From assembly GCA_902783235.1 (NCBI GenBank), contig CACZQG010000135.1:1-8032 (forward strand): DNA of 8,032 nucleotides, read 5' to 3'. The first letter of the stretch is position 1. Each line of letters starts with the position of its first letter. This document shows, in pieces, positions 5,257-8,032 of the stretch. Source of the stretch: an uncultured Ruminococcus sp. (GTDB lineage Bacteria > Bacillota > Clostridia > Oscillospirales > Ruminococcaceae). The notes under the pieces were generated by a model that made no database searches, was not told where the DNA came from, and worked only from the letters and a program-made list of their open reading frames with translations. The translations under genes and the position numbers were made by a program.

Positions 5257-7260
5257 ATGAGAGCAAATCTAAAAAAGGCAAAGATGATAAAAAGCGATCC
5301 CAATAAGATAATACTAACTGTGGGTATGATAGTGAAAAATGAAGAAGAGCACCTTGACAACTGCCTTTCAGCACTAAAAAAGCTGCTGGATAATGTGTCA
5401 AGCGAACTTATCATTGTTGATACAGGTTCTACCGATCGTACAAAAGAAATAGCACTGAAATATACAGACAAGGTATATGATTTTGAATGGACAGGGGATT
5501 TTTCGGAGGCAAGAAATGTTGGACTAAAAAAAGCCAAGGGTGAGTGGTTCATGTTTATAGATGCGGATGAATACCTCGATGAAGACTGCAATGAAATGAT
5601 TTCTTTCTTTAATATGCCCGAGGTGAGCTCCAATTATAATTCCGCAAGTATACCAATAATCAATTATATATCGAAAAAATCAAAGAAAACGGCTGACGAG
5701 TTTTTGGCTCCACGTATAGTTCGACTTGAGGAAGGCATTGAATTTCATGATCCGATACATGAATGGATACCTCAGTCGAATCCACACGGTTTCTTTTCTA
5801 CCAAGCTTCATCATTACGGATATGTGTTTGACGATAAAGAACTGTTTGAAAGGAAGGCTGACAGAAATGTTAAGCCTCTCATGGAAGAATATAAAAATAA
5901 ACCTCCCCATTTGCGTACATTAGGGCAGGTATGTGATGTAACTGCATTTGATAAGTATTTTCCTACTTTTGAAGATAAGGAGAAGTATCATATAGAATAT
6001 ATAGAATTGGCCAAGAAAGAGATCGAGTCTCCTTTTGCGCCGGGTGCATTCTCAAAATGTGCCATATTTTATATTAATTATAAAAAATATGATAAGGCAC
6101 TGGAGGCACTGGATTATTTCCTGGATATTGAAGACAGTGATAATTCTGTAATAATCCTGGCAATTTACTATCTTAAAACCATTGTATATATACTTCAGAA
6201 TGATTATGAAAATGAATATGAGTCATTAAAAAAATATTTTGAGTATTATGAAAAATACAAGAAGAATGAGCTGAATATGGTTGCACTTCGGTTTAACATA
6301 GTAAAAGGTATAACAGATTACGATTACGATCAGCAGGTGTTAAATGCTGCCCAATGTGCATATAATCTTGGAAAAAGTGAAGAGTCTTTTGAATATCTGA
6401 ACAAAGTTGAACTTGGGGATATGAGTTTCGATCATTTGAGGATGTATCTTAATATTGTTCGAGACCTTATAGGTCTTACAAAAGATTATGAAAAAGCAGC
6501 TGAATGCTATGACAGGATACAGTCTTTGGATGATGACGATAAAACAGGGCTTATTCTTTTCTTGCTCCAGCAGTATTATCTTGAACACCCGAAGGAACGG
6601 GAAGATTTCGCAGATGCTATGATAAAATCGGGCGTAAAGGGCAGGTTTATCGAGCTTATGAAGCTTGTGAAGGCTGATAATGACGGCAAGGACATAAGCG
6701 ACAGGCTTCAGAAATTCATTGACAGCACTGACAGATGGAATGATGGATATGCAGAAGCAATTTATCTTGCAATGAAGCATGGCTGTGATCTTACTGAGCC
6801 CATCAATAAAATGAGTCATAAGCTCATAAGGGAGAATTTGCAGTATCTGTCCGAAGGACACAGTGATTACTCAAAAGTGGTTGTTGATTATTATGACTTG
6901 GAAATGTTCTCTCAGAGTATAAAGAAGCTATATTGGATGGTAACGGCGTTTGAACTTGGTGTTGAAGGCTCATCGGAATTAAAACTTGAAGACAAGGCGA
7001 TATTCAACGATACTTTTGTATTGGCACTTTCGGATTATGTTATGAATATCTACAACCCCGAACTTCTCAATCCAGATGATGCCGAGGTGCTGCCCGAGCT
7101 TCATCGTTTTGGCTATTACATGACATTGGCGTTTAAAGCACAAAATGAGGGAGATCTTATAGCTTATGTTCGTATGCTTAAAGAGGCACTGCGCCTTTGT
7201 GAGCCAATGAAGGAAGTTGTAGCATATTATTTGTCGCAGCTTGAAGAAGCAATGAAATGA
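5257..7260 (+). CDS. GT2 family glycosyltransferase with C-terminal helical (TPR-like) region
   Basis: The protein has 667 residues. A GT-A fold family 2 domain occupies about residues 18-190: LTVGMIVKNEE (20-30), IIVDTGSTDRT (52-62), the acceptor-side motif DFSEARN (81-87), and the metal-binding DxD motif D102-A-D104 in FIDADEYLD. Later conserved elements are FHDPIHEW (163-170) and HHYGY (185-189). Residues about 220-667 are almost wholly helical with TPR-like units, for example YDKALEALDYFLDI near 277 and YEKAAECYDRIQSL near 410. No membrane segment is seen, so it should be cytosolic, where flagellin glycosylation takes place before export. Its place directly after flagellin suggests flagellin as substrate; donor sugar and acceptor residues cannot be told. 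ATG 5257 follows AAGGAGA with seven-base spacing. The stop overlaps the start of the next gene (ATGA), implying translational coupling. Confidence 0.88.
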   Translation: MRANLKKAKMIKSDPNKIILTVGMIVKNEEEHLDNCLSALKKLLDNVSSELIIVDTGSTDRTKEIALKYTDKVYDFEWTGDFSEARNVGLKKAKGEWFMFIDADEYLDEDCNEMISFFNMPEVSSNYNSASIPIINYISKKSKKTADEFLAPRIVRLEEGIEFHDPIHEWIPQSNPHGFFSTKLHHYGYVFDDKELFERKADRNVKPLMEEYKNKPPHLRTLGQVCDVTAFDKYFPTFEDKEKYHIEYIELAKKEIESPFAPGAFSKCAIFYINYKKYDKALEALDYFLDIEDSDNSVIILAIYYLKTIVYILQNDYENEYESLKKYFEYYEKYKKNELNMVALRFNIVKGITDYDYDQQVLNAAQCAYNLGKSEESFEYLNKVELGDMSFDHLRMYLNIVRDLIGLTKDYEKAAECYDRIQSLDDDDKTGLILFLLQQYYLEHPKEREDFADAMIKSGVKGRFIELMKLVKADNDGKDISDRLQKFIDSTDRWNDGYAEAIYLAMKHGCDLTEPINKMSHKLIRENLQYLSEGHSDYSKVVVDYYDLEMFSQSIKKLYWMVTAFELGVEGSSELKLEDKAIFNDTFVLALSDYVMNIYNPELLNPDDAEVLPELHRFGYYMTLAFKAQNEGDLIAYVRMLKEALRLCEPMKEVVAYYLSQLEEAMK

Positions 7261-7766
7261 AAAAAGGCGAGCTTGTAAAAAAAATATGTACGATATTCTT
7301 TGTTTTAATGGCTATATTGGGAGCTTTGATGATAATTATGCGAGGAAACCCTGCTGATAGTGCCATAGGTGATGTTGTGGTCACTAATGGATATGACAGG
7401 ATCGCACTTGATTGTCATAAATATAGTTATAATGATAAAGATAAATCGAGAACATTAGATACATTTTTACCGGTTGATAAAGCTTATAATATCCCGACCC
7501 TTAAATATGATCCGGATGATGCAAACTGTCAGTTGGCAGTTTCCTACAGCGAAAGCTATAATGGTAAGCTGAGTTATACAGTTTACGATGAAAGCTTTAA
7601 TGTCATTATGCCACCGCAAAATGCTTTGACATTGCCGGTGGATACCGGAAAGTATTACTATATTGAGATAACCGTTAACTGGGGCGAGGATGATTATAGC
7701 GTAACCTGTAAGTATTATTTTGGGCTGGATGTTATTAAATCAAATGTTCAAAAGAAAAGAATTTAA
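7257..7766 (+). CDS. Membrane-anchored protein of unknown function, coupled to the glycosyltransferase
   Basis: The protein has 169 residues, and I do not recognise its family. The N-terminus is basic (MKKGELVKK), followed by one hydrophobic segment at residues 10-28 (ICTIFFVLMAILGALMIIM) and then a polar, tyrosine- and aspartate-rich region. This predicts a signal anchor with an extracytoplasmic domain. There is no lipobox cysteine, and the only three cysteines outside the membrane segment are C53, C91 and C151. Residues 92-157 alternate as in a small beta-sandwich (QLAVSYS, KLSYTVYDESFNVI, GKYYYIEITVNWGED, YSVTCKYYFGLDV). The start codon lies in the ATGA overlap with the upstream stop, with only a weak purine-rich site, so it is likely translated by coupling. 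A role together with the glycosyltransferase is inferred from this overlap only. The gene reads as intact. Confidence 0.7.
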   Translation: MKKGELVKKICTIFFVLMAILGALMIIMRGNPADSAIGDVVVTNGYDRIALDCHKYSYNDKDKSRTLDTFLPVDKAYNIPTLKYDPDDANCQLAVSYSESYNGKLSYTVYDESFNVIMPPQNALTLPVDTGKYYYIEITVNWGEDDYSVTCKYYFGLDVIKSNVQKKRI

Positions 7767-8032
7767 AATAAAGGAATATTTGAATGATACAGTAAAATTA
7801 TAATGGATTCTATTAAAAATAGGTATTTATTATCAGAGTAAAATGTATATTAGGTAGGTTTAATATTGGGTAAAATCCAAAGATAGGAATATTAACAATG
7901 AGATTTAGTTATTATAAAATGATAAATGATATGGTGGTGACATTAAAGAGATGCACTTTGTCATGTAAAAGCATCCGGTGACACATCAATGATTGGCGTT
8001 TGTATACAGTCACTCCAAGCGATAATAAAGGC
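7767..8032. other. AT-rich region without a convincing gene
   Basis: After the last gene there is no clear terminator hairpin. From 7767 to about 7950 the DNA is very AT-rich with frequent stops in all frames. A 27-codon frame starts at ATG 7898 with AGGA at 7885-7888 nine bases upstream and ends at TGA 7979-7981. In another frame, 7947-8032 is open to the window end without a good start codon. Short inverted repeats GATGC/GCATC (7950-7954/7971-7975) and GTGAC/GTCAC (7978-7982/8009-8013) occur here. Nothing can be named. Confidence 0.5.

Noticed and set aside
8018..8025. Sigma-28-like -10 AGCGATAA near the window end
   Set aside because: Only six of eight bases match, and no TAAA-like -35 lies at the right distance.

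Overview
The window looks like a chromosomal segment from a motile member of the Clostridia (Bacillota), probably a gut or rumen Ruminococcus- or Lachnospira-like bacterium. This rests on AT-rich DNA with strong AGGAGG-type ribosome binding sites, a FliK-like/stand-alone-FlhB gene pair typical of Bacillota, and a clostridial-type flagellin. The genus is an inference and cannot be fixed from the sequence. All recognisable genes are on the + strand and concern flagella, export or c-di-GMP control.

Layout. 1-592: the 3' end of a FliK-like gene overlaps a small stand-alone FlhB C-terminal-domain gene. 593-783: an intergenic spacer filled by a strongly structured element (copy A). 784-1443: a YcgR-like PilZ c-di-GMP receptor. 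1444-1765: a 322-base spacer holding a diverged copy B of the same element and a long-range stem. 1766-3730: a FapA/DUF342 protein. 3731-3954: a flagellin leader with a candidate sigma-28-type promoter, three hairpins and several ANGGA (CsrA-type) motifs, one overlapping the ribosome binding site. 3955-5088: flagellin, followed by a terminator-like hairpin and a second, very long hairpin. 5257-7260: a GT2 glycosyltransferase with a long helical repeat region. 7257-7766: a membrane-anchored protein of unknown function, overlapping the glycosyltransferase by ATGA. 7767-8032: AT-rich DNA with no convincing gene.

How the parts may work together (inference). FliK-like and FlhB-like proteins belong to export specificity switching. 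The PilZ protein would couple c-di-GMP to flagellar function. FapA is a family often encoded with flagellar genes. The flagellin is the filament subunit, and the adjacent glycosyltransferase plus its coupled membrane protein may modify it. The flagellin carries an unusual Ser/Thr/Ala/Gly-rich insertion in the first part of its D1 domain.

The least explained items are the two related structured elements upstream of the PilZ and FapA genes, the CsrA-like flagellin leader, the flagellin insertion, and the uncharacterised partner of the glycosyltransferase.
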